A stretch of 64,000 nt of DNA from positions 682,001 through 746,000 of the forward strand of contig JADJZA010000001.1 in NCBI GenBank assembly GCA_016719385.1. Direction: 5' to 3'. Made by a program: the position numbers and the translations under genes. Under the pieces are notes generated by a model. The model was not told the origin of the DNA and did no database searches. It saw only the letters and a list, made by a program, of their open reading frames with translations. Positions within the stretch are counted from its first letter, which is position 1. The number at the start of each line of letters is the position of its first letter. Below, one piece after another: positions 50,075 through 58,266 of the stretch. This DNA is from Candidatus Microthrix subdominans. Lineage in GTDB: Bacteria > Actinomycetota > Acidimicrobiia > Acidimicrobiales > Microtrichaceae.

Positions 50075-51162
50075 GCGGCGCCGCTGACGGGACCCGCCGC
50101 CCCGAACGGGTGCTGATGGCGATGTCGGGCGGGGTCGACAGCTCGGTCGCCGCCGCGGAGCTGGTGGCGACCGGTGCCGAGGTGGTCGGGGTGACCCTCA
50201 AGCTGTGGGGTGGCCCGTCGGACTCGGGCTGCTGCTCGGTGAGCGACGTCGACGACGCCCGACGGGTGGCCGACCGTCTCGGCATCGAACACCTGGTCTT
50301 CGCCCTGGGCGACGACTTCGAGCGGGCGGTGGTTGGCCCCTACGTCGAGGCGCATCGCCGGGGTCGCACCCCCAACCCGTGCGTGGAGTGCAACCGGCAC
50401 ATCAAGTTCGACAAGCTGTCTCGACGGGCGCTGGCGTTGGGCTTCGATGCCGTCGCCACCGGCCACCATGCCCGGATCGTGACCACCGCCGACGGCCCCC
50501 GCCTCGGTCGTGGCGCCGATGCGGCCAAGGACCAGTCCTATGTGCTGCACATGCTCTCCGCCGCCGACCTGGCCCGCACCCGATTTCCGATCGGCCACCT
50601 GGACAAGGCCGAGGTGCGTCGCCGGGCCGCCGAGCTGGGCCTGCGCACCGCCGACAAGCCCGACAGCCAGGACGTCTGCTTCATCACCCGAACCGACGGC
50701 CGTCAGGCGTTTCTCGAGCGCCGGACGGAGCTGACGCCCGGGCGGGTGGTGACGGCCGAGGGCACCGAGGTGGGGCGGGTCGATGCGCTCGAGATGATCA
50801 CGCCGGGCCAGCGCAAGGGTCTGGGACTCCCGGGGGGAGGGCCCCGCCGCTACGCCACCCGGGTGGACCTCGATGCCCGCACGGTGACGGTCGGCTCGGA
50901 CGCCGACCTCGACATCGGGGCGCTCGGGGTGTCCAACCAGGCGTGGGCGGCCGGAGAGCCGCCCGCCGACGGGATGCTGGTCGAGGTGCAGACCGCAGCC
51001 CACGGTGCGGTGCGTCCCGCCCGGTGGGTCGGCGGTGACCGGGTCGTGTTCGACGAACCCCAACGCTTCGTGGCCGCGGGCCAGTCGGTCGTGCTCTACA
51101 GCGTGCCCGACGCGACCGAACCCCAGGTGGTGCTTGGCGGCGGTATCGCCGAGCCGGTCTAG
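50071..51162 (+). CDS. mnmA: tRNA-specific 2-thiouridylase
   Basis: A 363-residue ATP-pyrophosphatase that thiolates U34 of Lys/Glu/Gln tRNAs. The PP-loop is 'AMSGGVDSSVAA' (about 18); the catalytic Cys pair is in 'NPCVECNRHIKF' (about 105) and 'DSQDVCFI' (about 205). 'KDQSYVLHMLS' and the C-terminal beta-barrel follow. It is co-translated with the preceding cysteine desulfurase, its sulfur donor. The TAG stop is followed 8 nt later by the GTG of the next gene. Confidence 0.94.
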   Translation: MSGAADGTRRPERVLMAMSGGVDSSVAAAELVATGAEVVGVTLKLWGGPSDSGCCSVSDVDDARRVADRLGIEHLVFALGDDFERAVVGPYVEAHRRGRTPNPCVECNRHIKFDKLSRRALALGFDAVATGHHARIVTTADGPRLGRGADAAKDQSYVLHMLSAADLARTRFPIGHLDKAEVRRRAAELGLRTADKPDSQDVCFITRTDGRQAFLERRTELTPGRVVTAEGTEVGRVDALEMITPGQRKGLGLPGGGPRRYATRVDLDARTVTVGSDADLDIGALGVSNQAWAAGEPPADGMLVEVQTAAHGAVRPARWVGGDRVVFDEPQRFVAAGQSVVLYSVPDATEPQVVLGGGIAEPV

Positions 51163-51170
51163 GGTCGGGC

Positions 51171-51866
51171 GTGGCCGACGAACACCAATCCGGCGGTGGG
51201 CTGTTCGGCCGGGTGACCTCTCGGGTCACCGGGGCCCTCGATCTCAACGAGATCCTGTCGGGTATCGATCTGAACGAGCTGCTGGACCGCCTCGACCTCG
51301 ACCGGGTGCTGGCTCGGGTCGATATCGGCGCGCTGATCGATCGCATCGATATCAATGCCCTGATGGAGAAGGTCGACGTCGACGCCTTGATCGCCCGGGT
51401 TGATGTCGACCAGGTGGTGGCTCAGGTTGACGTCGACGCAGTGGTGGCCCGGGTGGACGTCGATGCTGTGGTCGCTCGGGTCGATGTGGACGCTGTCGTG
51501 TCGCGGGTGAACATCGACGCGATCATGACCCGGGTCGACATCGATGCGCTGATGGAGCGGGTGAACATCGACGGGTTGATGGCGCGGGTGGACATCGACG
51601 CACTGCTGGCCGAGGTGGACATCAACACCATGATCGGCCGCATCGACGTCGACTCGCTGGTGCAGAACACCGAGCTGGGCGCCGTCATCGCCAAGTCGAC
51701 CAGCGGTGTCGCCTCCCGGGCCCTGGACGTGGGACGAGCCCAGGGCGTCGGCCTCGACGGCTTCGTCGAGCGGTGGGTCAGTCGCCTGCTGCGACGCGAT
51801 CCGGCGTCGCTGCCCCTCGGGCCTCCCCGGTTGGTCGCCGATGAGGCCGGACGGCATCACCGATGA
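51171..51866 (+). CDS. 9-residue tandem-repeat protein preceding an RDD gene
   Basis: A 231-residue protein. From about residue 23 to 166 there are 16 consecutive units of nine residues with consensus hydrophobic-D/N-hydrophobic-D/N-x-hydrophobic-hydrophobic-x-R (for example VDVDAVVAR, VDIDALMER), plus a 17th less exact one. It ends in 'TELGAVIAKSTSGVASRALDVGRAQGVGLDGFVERWVSRLLRR'. No signal or membrane segment is present. Similar repeats and the same C-terminal block occur, as I recall, fused to RDD domains in other actinobacteria; here the RDD protein is the next gene, overlapping by ATGA. TAGGGT overlapping the mnmA stop is a possible -10 box. Function unknown. Confidence 0.8.
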   Translation: MADEHQSGGGLFGRVTSRVTGALDLNEILSGIDLNELLDRLDLDRVLARVDIGALIDRIDINALMEKVDVDALIARVDVDQVVAQVDVDAVVARVDVDAVVARVDVDAVVSRVNIDAIMTRVDIDALMERVNIDGLMARVDIDALLAEVDINTMIGRIDVDSLVQNTELGAVIAKSTSGVASRALDVGRAQGVGLDGFVERWVSRLLRRDPASLPLGPPRLVADEAGRHHR

Positions 51867-52498
51867 GCGCCGACGACGCCACGATCGCCCGGCCCGGGAC
51901 ACCCGACCCGGTGAGGAGGGGGGCCCGGCACGGTCTGTCGGGACCGACGGTGATGAGCGAGTCGGAACTGCAGGACGCCGCCGTCAGCCTGCAGGGCCAC
52001 TACTCGGGACCGGTCACCCGCCTGCTGGCCTTTGCGTTGGATCAGGGCGTGGTCAACGGCATGTTCGCCCTGACGCTGGCGCTGCTCGACACCGCCACTC
52101 GGGCGATCGACGGGCCGACCTCCAGCCTCAAGGTGCCGCCACTCGTGGCGACGATCGGGTACATCGTGTGGTGGCTGGTGTACTTCGCCTACCCGTGGGC
52201 GGTGAGCGGCAGGACGCTGGGCATGGCCTTCGTCGGCATCCGGGTGGTCGCTACCGACGGTTCCGAGCTGTCGCCCGGAAGGTCGATTCTGCGGGCGGCC
52301 ATCTTGCCGCTCGGCTTCGTCACGCTGGGGCTGGGGTACATCTGGGCGCTGGTCGACCGGCGCCGTCGGGCCCTGCACGACATGCTGGCCGGGTCGGCGG
52401 TCGTCTACGACTGGGACGCCCGCGCCGCCCGGCTGAGGTTCCTGGCCCGCGGCCCGGCAGGCCACGAGGCGGGGAAAGCGGTTTCGACGCCGAGCTAG
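51863..52498 (+). CDS. RDD-family membrane protein, partner of the 9-residue-repeat protein
   Basis: A 211-residue protein with a hydrophilic N-terminus of 45 residues ('SESELQDAAVSLQGHYSGPV') and an RDD domain: 'TRLLAFALDQGVVNGMFALTLALL', 'YIVWWLVYFAYPWAVSGRTLGMAFVGIRVV' and 'GLGYIWALVDRRRRALHDMLAGSAVVYDW', the last with the Arg/Asp signature. It starts by an ATGA overlap with the repeat protein. Its TAG stop overlaps the stop of the convergent gene (CTAG, 52495-52498). Confidence 0.85.
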   Translation: MSADDATIARPGTPDPVRRGARHGLSGPTVMSESELQDAAVSLQGHYSGPVTRLLAFALDQGVVNGMFALTLALLDTATRAIDGPTSSLKVPPLVATIGYIVWWLVYFAYPWAVSGRTLGMAFVGIRVVATDGSELSPGRSILRAAILPLGFVTLGLGYIWALVDRRRRALHDMLAGSAVVYDWDARAARLRFLARGPAGHEAGKAVSTPS

Positions 52499-53472
52499 GC
52501 CCGTGCCGAGTTCGCCCGGCGGGTCTGCAACAGAAACTCGGCCGGTCGCGACGGTGTGAACAGCACCGATGCGGCCTGCCGGGATACGCCCATCCGGGCC
52601 GCCTTCATCCGGTCGGCCAGCCCGCCGCCGTCAGACGTATCCCGCTCGGAGGGCCGGCTGAGGGTGACGACCTCGGTTGGGCCATCGGTGCGCAGCTCGA
52701 TCGCCAGCCCGAGCGCCGCCCCACTGAGATCGACCCGCTCGCCCTCGACGTCGGCGTCCGACGGGTCCGGATCGACGAACGCCGGCCCGATCGACAGCGT
52801 GCGGTTGCGGGCGAACAGGACGGGCTCGGCCAGCGACAGCGGATCGACCACGGTGAGCCCGGCAGGCACGAAGACGACGAAGCGTTGCGCCAAGCGGCCG
52901 GCGACCGCCCACAGCCAGACGCCGGCCAGGCCGCCGACGATCAGCGCCGCCGCGCCCATGGCCCACTGCGCTCCGGCCAACCAGGCGATGCCTGCGGCGG
53001 GCAGAGCAACGCCCAGTAGCCACAGCGGGCCCAGCGTCACCACCAGCGCGCCGGGGCACCGCAGGCCGAAGCGCTGCTCGTCGCCGTAGCTGTCGCCGTT
53101 GAGGAAGTAGTCGCCCGTCGAGGGCAACATGACCGCCACTGCGGCCACCACGCCGGCCGCAAAGCCGAGCAGGGCGGTGATGGTGTCGCCGTCACCGGCG
53201 GCCAGGGAGCCTTCCCCGGCAGCGAGCAGCAGCGCCGTCGCCGTCGCTGCCGGGGCCAGCGGCACGAGGAGTCGCAGGACGACGAGAGCCACGGGGCGCA
53301 CCATGGCAGTGGCGACGAGGACGACCGCCCAGACCGCCCAGGCGATGGCGGCGACGACGATCGAAGCGCCGCTTGAGGCCCCGTCGAGGGCCGCCCCGAT
53401 CCCCGCCCAGGCCAGAAACGGCAGGACGAGCCACGCCAGTCGCACGATCCAGAGTGGCACGGGGGCATCCAT
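52495..53472 (-). CDS. multi-pass membrane protein of unknown function
   Basis: A 325-residue protein with about eight membrane helices in residues 5-215 ('WIVRLAWLVLPFLAWAGIGAAL', 'SIVVAAIAWAVWAVVLVATAM' and others) and a cytosolic C-terminal domain of about 110 residues ('VVDPLSLAEPVLFARNRTLSIGPAFVDPD', 'VTLSRPSERDTSDGGG', 'ADRMKAARMGVSRQAASVLFTPSRPAEFLLQ'). The C-terminal part resembles a PH-like or regulatory domain, but I cannot name it. Start: ATG at 53472, fixed by the convergent and divergent gene layout; a long open frame upstream is a shadow of ligA. It is convergent with the RDD gene. Confidence 0.72.
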   Translation of the reverse strand: MDAPVPLWIVRLAWLVLPFLAWAGIGAALDGASSGASIVVAAIAWAVWAVVLVATAMVRPVALVVLRLLVPLAPAATATALLLAAGEGSLAAGDGDTITALLGFAAGVVAAVAVMLPSTGDYFLNGDSYGDEQRFGLRCPGALVVTLGPLWLLGVALPAAGIAWLAGAQWAMGAAALIVGGLAGVWLWAVAGRLAQRFVVFVPAGLTVVDPLSLAEPVLFARNRTLSIGPAFVDPDPSDADVEGERVDLSGAALGLAIELRTDGPTEVVTLSRPSERDTSDGGGLADRMKAARMGVSRQAASVLFTPSRPAEFLLQTRRANSARA

Positions 53473-53586
53473 CGCCCCAGATTGTCCCACCGGGGCCGCT
53501 AGCGTCGAAGTCGGCCGCCCAAAGAGCCCGACCAGACGGTTACCCGCCCGCTTCATCGCCACCCACCTTCCAGGACGACCCGACAC

Positions 53587-54297
53587 GTGACCAACCATCG
53601 CGACGACACCCCCGAGTTCGACGCCGACGCCGACGCTGCCCCGGAGGTGGTCGACACGTCCGAGTCCGAGTTCGCCGATCCGCCAAGCCTTCCCCCAGAG
53701 GCGGACCTGGACATTCGGCCGACGGGTCGCGGCAACGCCGGCGTCTCCACGGCCGACGGGGACCCGATCGACGATGCCCCCTGGCAGCAAAGCGAGTTGC
53801 CCCCGGCGCAGCGCCGCCGCCGCCTGATCGTGCTCGCGGTGGTGGCGGTGGGGTTCGTGGTGGGTGCTGCGGTCTGGGCCTTCGGGTTCGGTCGCAACCT
53901 CTCGGGCAATTTCGAGGCAGCGGTCAATCGTTCCGAAGAGGCGGAGGTGCGCGAGGCGACCGTGGTCGTGCCCGAGGAGGACTACGTGATCGACATCGAC
54001 CAGTGCGATGTCGACGTCGACAGCGGACGGGTGACCGTGGCCGGATCGATGACCCTCGGGAAGGGGGGCCGCGCCGGCACCCATCAGGTGCTCGTGGCCT
54101 TCGTCGACGGCGACGAGGACGTGACCGCGGCCGAGGCGAGCGACAACGTGTCCCTGTCCGGGCCGGGTTCCAGCGCGCCGATCTATGCGCTGGGCGACGC
54201 GCTGAGCGGTCACCAGGACGTCGACTGCGTCCCACTTCAGGTCTCCCGTCTGATCGGATCGTCCAAGGGGACCGGCGATTCGAAGGGCGGGTCGTGA
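53587..54297 (+). CDS. single-pass membrane protein of unknown function
   Basis: A 236-residue protein with an acidic disordered cytosolic N-terminus of 75 residues, basic stop-transfer 'QRRRR', one membrane helix ('LIVLAVVAVGFVVGAAVWAFGF', about 79-100) and an extracytoplasmic beta-type domain with two Cys ('IDIDQCDVDVDSGRVTVAGSMTL', 'QDVDCVPLQV'). The pattern recalls FxLYD-type domains but is not diagnostic. GTG start. The stop overlaps the ligA start (GTGA), so the two are co-translated. Confidence 0.7.
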   Translation: MTNHRDDTPEFDADADAAPEVVDTSESEFADPPSLPPEADLDIRPTGRGNAGVSTADGDPIDDAPWQQSELPPAQRRRRLIVLAVVAVGFVVGAAVWAFGFGRNLSGNFEAAVNRSEEAEVREATVVVPEEDYVIDIDQCDVDVDSGRVTVAGSMTLGKGGRAGTHQVLVAFVDGDEDVTAAEASDNVSLSGPGSSAPIYALGDALSGHQDVDCVPLQVSRLIGSSKGTGDSKGGS

Positions 54298-56366
54298 GCG
54301 TCGGCGGGGCAGCGGTCGATCCCGAGCGAGTACCCGAACGGGTCGACGAGCTGCGCCGGCAGCTCGACCGCTGGAATGCCGAGTACTACGCGGGTGAGCC
54401 CACGGTGGCCGATGCCGATTTCGACGAGGCGATGCGCGAGCTGAGCGGGCTCGAGGCAGCCCATCCGGAGCTGGCCGCCGCCGACAGCCCCACCCGGAAC
54501 GTGGGTGCCGCCGCTGCGAGCGCGACCTTCGCAGCGGTGACCCATGCGGTGCCGATGATGAGCATCGACAACGCCATGTCGGCGGACGAGCTGCGCGGCT
54601 GGGCCGAACGTGCCCGGCGCCGCCTCGACGCGGCCGGCTACCCGCCCGAGGGGTCTGACGCTCCGATCCAGTACAGCTGCGAGCTGAAGATCGACGGCCT
54701 TGCGATGTCACTGCGCTACGAGGGCGGTCGGTTCGTGCGGGCGGCCACCCGCGGCGACGGGCGGGTGGGTGAGGACGTCACCGCCAACGTGGCGACGATC
54801 CCGGAGATCCCCCACGAGCTGGGCGACGGCGCCCCCGAGGTGCTGGAGGTGCGCGGCGAGGTCTACCTGCCGGTACCGGTGTTCGAGCGCCTCAACGAGG
54901 CACGCGATGCGGCGGGCCAGCCTCGCTACGCCAACCCGCGCAACACCGCCGCCGGGTCGCTGCGCCAGAAGGACGCCACGATCACCCGCAGCCGGCACCT
55001 GAACTTCTGGTGCTACCAGCTGGGTGAGCTGGTGGGGGCGGAGCGCCCGCCGGGCCACGCGGCGGTGCTCGATTGGCTGGGATCGATGGGGTTCCCGGTC
55101 AACCCCAACACCTCGACCTTCGACGATCTCGACGACGTCCTTGACTACATCGAGCACTGGGTCGCCCACCGCCACGATCTCGACTACGAGATCGACGGCG
55201 TCGTCGTCAAGATCGACGAGCTGGCCGCCCAGCAGGCGTTGGGCGCCACCTCCAAGGCGCCCCGGTGGGCGATCGCCTACAAGCTGCCCCCGGAGGAGCG
55301 CACCACCCGTCTCACCGACATCCAGGTGTCGATCGGTCGCACCGGTGCCGCCACGCCCTTCGCCGTGCTCGAGCCGGTCGTCATCGCCGGTTCGACGGTG
55401 GGCATGGCCACCCTGCACAACCAGGACCAGGTGGCGGCCAAGGATGTGCGGCCCGGCGACACGGTGATCGTCCGCAAGGCGGGCGACGTCATCCCCGAGG
55501 TGGTCGCTCCCGTGTTGGCCGACCGCCCGGATGGCACCGAGCCCTGGGTGTTCCCCACCCGCTGCCCCTGTCCGCTCGGCAGCACCCTGGTGCGCCCCGA
55601 AGGCGAGGCCAAGCACCGCTGCGTCACCGCCGAATGCCCCTTTCAGCGCCTGGCCCGCCTCGCCCACTTCGCGTCGCGCGGTGCGCTCGACATCGACGGG
55701 CTGGGCGAACGCCAGCTCCAGCGCTTCCTCGATCTCGACCTGCTCGCCGACGTCGCCGACATCTACTCGCTCGACTACAAGGCGATCGCCCAGCTCGACG
55801 GGTATCAGCAGCGCTCGGTCGACAACCTGGCCGCCTCGATCGAGGCCTCGAAGACCCGCCCCTTGGAGCGGCTCTTGGTCGGGCTCAACATCTTTCACCT
55901 CGGGCCGGCCGGCGCCGAGGTGCTGGCCCGCCACTTCGATGACCTGGACGCCATCATGTCCGCCGACGTCGAGCAGCTCGGCGCCCTCGACGGAATCGGG
56001 CCGATCATCGCCGCGTCGGTAGCCCAGTTTCTTGCCATGGAGGACAACGTCAACCTGGTCGAGCGTCTGCGGGCGGCCGGCCTGAACTTCGAGGGCACCG
56101 GCGGGCCGTCGATCGAGCAGACCCTCGACGGCGCATCGGTCGTCGTCACCGGCACGCTGTCAGGCTTCACGAGGGACGGGGCGGCCGCGGCGATCAAGGA
56201 GCGGGGCGGCAAGTCCCCCGGTTCGGTGTCGAAGAAGACGACAGCGGTGGTCGTCGGCGACGAGCCGGGGGCGTCCAAGCTGACCAAGGCCCAGGAGCTG
56301 GGGGTGCCCATCCTCGATGAGGCCGGGTTCGTCGCCCTGCTGGCGACCGGGACGCTTCCCGAGTGA
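54294..56366 (+). CDS. ligA: NAD+-dependent DNA ligase
   Basis: A 690-residue replicative ligase. The adenylation lysine is in 'CELKIDGLAMSLRYE' (KxDG, about 125). 'RGEVYLPVPVFERLN', 'DYEIDGVVVKID' and the OB-fold 'VSIGRTGAATPFAVLEPV' follow. The zinc finger reads 'TRCPCPLG' and later 'HRCVTAECP', so its first pair is CxC and not CxxC. HhH motifs ('LGALDGIGPIIAASVAQF') and a C-terminal BRCT domain ('LDGASVVVTGTLSGFTRDGAAAAI') complete the family architecture. GTG start overlaps the previous stop. Confidence 0.95.
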   Translation: MSVGGAAVDPERVPERVDELRRQLDRWNAEYYAGEPTVADADFDEAMRELSGLEAAHPELAAADSPTRNVGAAAASATFAAVTHAVPMMSIDNAMSADELRGWAERARRRLDAAGYPPEGSDAPIQYSCELKIDGLAMSLRYEGGRFVRAATRGDGRVGEDVTANVATIPEIPHELGDGAPEVLEVRGEVYLPVPVFERLNEARDAAGQPRYANPRNTAAGSLRQKDATITRSRHLNFWCYQLGELVGAERPPGHAAVLDWLGSMGFPVNPNTSTFDDLDDVLDYIEHWVAHRHDLDYEIDGVVVKIDELAAQQALGATSKAPRWAIAYKLPPEERTTRLTDIQVSIGRTGAATPFAVLEPVVIAGSTVGMATLHNQDQVAAKDVRPGDTVIVRKAGDVIPEVVAPVLADRPDGTEPWVFPTRCPCPLGSTLVRPEGEAKHRCVTAECPFQRLARLAHFASRGALDIDGLGERQLQRFLDLDLLADVADIYSLDYKAIAQLDGYQQRSVDNLAASIEASKTRPLERLLVGLNIFHLGPAGAEVLARHFDDLDAIMSADVEQLGALDGIGPIIAASVAQFLAMEDNVNLVERLRAAGLNFEGTGGPSIEQTLDGASVVVTGTLSGFTRDGAAAAIKERGGKSPGSVSKKTTAVVVGDEPGASKLTKAQELGVPILDEAGFVALLATGTLPE

Positions 56367-56371
56367 TCACT

Positions 56372-56414
56372 TCAGCGGCTGATCGCTGGACCAGCTGGAC
56401 GCTTAAGCCGCTGA
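56372..56414. terminator. inverted repeat spanning convergent gene ends after ligA
   Basis: TCAGCGGCT (56372-56380) and AGCCGCTGA (56406-56414) are perfect complements. The loop contains a second small stem, GCTGG-A-CCAGC. It begins 5 nt after the ligA stop and includes the stop of the convergent gene. It is a candidate two-way terminator. Confidence 0.5.
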
Positions 56415-56852
56415 GAAGCACCAGCTGACCGTACGCCCGCTGGTCGGCTCGGCGTCGGACTTCCAGACGTTGGCATCGACGCAGTTCTTACCGGTCTCGA
56501 AGCGCTCGACCAGGCCGTCTTCACGAGGCGTATAGGTGTACAGGCCGGTCTCGGCATTGATCACCAGGCCGTCCTGCACGAGTTCCTCGGTGCCCTCGCG
56601 GTACTGGATCGGGTTGGTGATCGCCACGCCGTTGACGGTCAGGCTGGCCGTGTAGCCGTCGGCCACGTCGATGCCGATCGTCTCCTGACGCAGGATCGTG
56701 CCGTCGCTCACCGGGATGAGGCGGTCGACCTCGTCGGGAAGGCTTTGGCTGGCGGCGCTCGAACCGGTCGTCGCCGAGTTGGCGACGACGATCAGCGCCA
56801 CGAGCGCCACGATGATGGCGAGGATGGCGATCTTGGGGGCATAGGGCCGCAT
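56403..56852 (-). CDS. small membrane-anchored extracytoplasmic protein of unknown function
   Basis: A 149-residue protein. An N-terminal uncleaved anchor or signal ('IAILAIIVALVALIVVANSA', about 8-27) is followed by a beta-rich domain of about 115 residues ('VSDGTILRQETIGIDVADGYTASLTVNGVAI', 'NAETGLYTYTPR') with two Cys ('GKNCVDANVW', 'TVSWCFSAA') that probably form a disulfide. No family was recognised. It is divergent from the kinase gene, with 64 nt between the starts, and could share its control. Confidence 0.7.
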   Translation of the reverse strand: MRPYAPKIAILAIIVALVALIVVANSATTGSSAASQSLPDEVDRLIPVSDGTILRQETIGIDVADGYTASLTVNGVAITNPIQYREGTEELVQDGLVINAETGLYTYTPREDGLVERFETGKNCVDANVWKSDAEPTSGRTVSWCFSAA

Positions 56853-56902
56853 GTCGACCAGTCTCCCACGGGGCGCTTACCTCCCGCCCTCGCCCAGACC
56901 GG

Positions 56903-56908
56903 TAGCAT
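56903..56908 (+). promoter_or_regulatory. -10 box of the kinase gene, leaderless type
   Basis: TAGCAT ends 8 nt before ATG 56917 (spacer CGCCCCCG), with no Shine-Dalgarno. It supports the start at 56917, which is 22 codons inside a longer open frame. Confidence 0.5.
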
Positions 56909-56916
56909 CGCCCCCG

Positions 56917-58266
56917 ATGGCGCCACGACGGCCGGAAGCTCTCATAGGTCGCGAGATCGCTGGCCAGTTCCGGCTCGACCGGTATCTCGGGCGGGGCCGT
57001 TCCACCCTGGTCTTCGCCGCGCTCGATCTCGTCACCGGCGACGAGGTGGCGATCAAGCTGCTCGCCAGCTCGCTCACCAGCGACGTGGGTTTCATGCGTC
57101 GGTTCCGCCACGTGCTGCGGGCGGCCTCTGCCATGGATCACCCCAACGTGTTGCGGGTGATCGCCTGGGGTGAGGAGCGGGAACTGTTCGTGGTGACCGA
57201 GCTGATGGCGGGGCCGTTGCGGTCGGTCTTGCGGCCTGGCGGGGGCCTGTCGGCCGGACAGACGGCGGCGATGGCGGTGGACGCCTCGCGGGCGCTGGCA
57301 TTTCTGAGTCAGCGCAACCTGGTGCACCGGCGCCTCCACCCGTCCAACCTGCTCGTCTCCGCCGACGGCAGGGTGGTGGTGGGCGACGCCGGCCTCGCCT
57401 GGATCCTGGCCCATCACTCGGGGCATCAGTTCTCCGATTTCCGTTACCTGGCCCCCGAGGTGGGCGGCGGGAGCGCCGGCGCCCCGCTCGACGTCTATGC
57501 GCTCGGCCTGATCATGATCGAGACGCTCTGCGGGGACATCCCGATGCTGGCCGCAGACGTCAACGCCACGCTGGGCATGCGCCACGATCGCGATGTGAGG
57601 GTCGGTCAGGACTGGGGCCGGATCGGCCGGGCGATCGGAGCCGCAGGGCGGGCCGACCCCAACCGGCGGGTGCCAGCGGCTCAGCTCGACGTGGGCCTGA
57701 TGGCGCTGATCGACCAGCTTGGCGGCAGCCGGGTCGACCTCCCGCATGTGGACCCGGCGGCCTACAGCGACGAGTTGGAAGCGATGCGGTTGATCGTGCG
57801 CAGTCGCGCACCGGCCGTGGCCCCCGCCGGTGTGCCCGGACCGGCGTCACGGTCGGAACGCAGCGCCGGCGGGCAGCCAGCCACCGCCCGGCAGGCCGAA
57901 CCGTCGACCCGGCCCGTCGGCTCGCCGGGCTCCTCGACGACCGCCCCCGGAACCCGACCCGGCCCGTCGGCTCGCCGGGCTCCTCGACGACCGCCCCCCG
58001 CGACCCGACCAGGCCCGCCGGCTCGCCGGGCTCCTCGACGACCGCCCCCCGCGACCCGACCGGGTCCGCCGGCCTGCCGCCGACTGGCCGCGCTGCGGGT
58101 CCCACCCGCTCCGACCCCACCGAAGTTGGAGCGAGCGCAGCGCCGGGCGCAAGCGGCTCAGCTGCCGGTGGAACCGGGATCGCCGCCGGTGGGACCGACA
58201 CCGCCGAGCCTCCGGCCCGATCCTGGCGACGGCCGAAGGACGGGCCAACGGCCGCCGAGCGCTTGA
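56917..58266 (+). CDS. PknB-like Ser/Thr protein kinase domain, N-terminal half of a frameshifted gene
   Basis: A 449-codon frame. Residues 12-270 are a eukaryotic-like kinase: Gly-rich loop 'YLGRGRSTLVFAALD', VAIK lysine (Lys47), 'APEVGGG' and 'DVYALGLIMIETLCGDI'. The catalytic loop reads HRRLHPSN, so the base Asp of HRD is Arg139 and the following Lys is His; the metal-binding Asp (157, 'GDAG') is kept. This predicts a pseudokinase or very weak kinase. After residue 335 the frame becomes Pro/Arg-rich and ends where the TM-PASTA frame begins. One extra C in the C5 tract at 57944-57948 would join both frames without a stop, so this is probably half of one protein. Confidence 0.8.
   Translation: MAPRRPEALIGREIAGQFRLDRYLGRGRSTLVFAALDLVTGDEVAIKLLASSLTSDVGFMRRFRHVLRAASAMDHPNVLRVIAWGEERELFVVTELMAGPLRSVLRPGGGLSAGQTAAMAVDASRALAFLSQRNLVHRRLHPSNLLVSADGRVVVGDAGLAWILAHHSGHQFSDFRYLAPEVGGGSAGAPLDVYALGLIMIETLCGDIPMLAADVNATLGMRHDRDVRVGQDWGRIGRAIGAAGRADPNRRVPAAQLDVGLMALIDQLGGSRVDLPHVDPAAYSDELEAMRLIVRSRAPAVAPAGVPGPASRSERSAGGQPATARQAEPSTRPVGSPGSSTTAPGTRPGPSARRAPRRPPPATRPGPPARRAPRRPPPATRPGPPACRRLAALRVPPAPTPPKLERAQRRAQAAQLPVEPGSPPVGPTPPSLRPDPGDGRRTGQRPPSA
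57911..58062 (+). repeat. three 50/51-bp direct repeats in the kinase linker, with a C5/C6 homopolymer difference
   Basis: Units at 57911-57960 (50 bp), 57961-58011 (51 bp) and 58012-58062 (51 bp) share CGGCTCGCCGGGCTCCTCGA and the following ACGACCGCCC stretch. Units 2 and 3 contain a run of six C; unit 1 has five C, which shifts the frame. In the restored frame each unit encodes a 17-residue Pro/Ser/Thr linker (...GSPGSSTTAPRDPT...), typical of the juxtamembrane region of PASTA kinases. Confidence 0.85.

Noticed and set aside
51400..51520. Regular 27-bp repeats that could be taken for a CRISPR array
   Set aside because: There are no unique spacers; the repeats are in frame and encode the 9-residue protein repeat.
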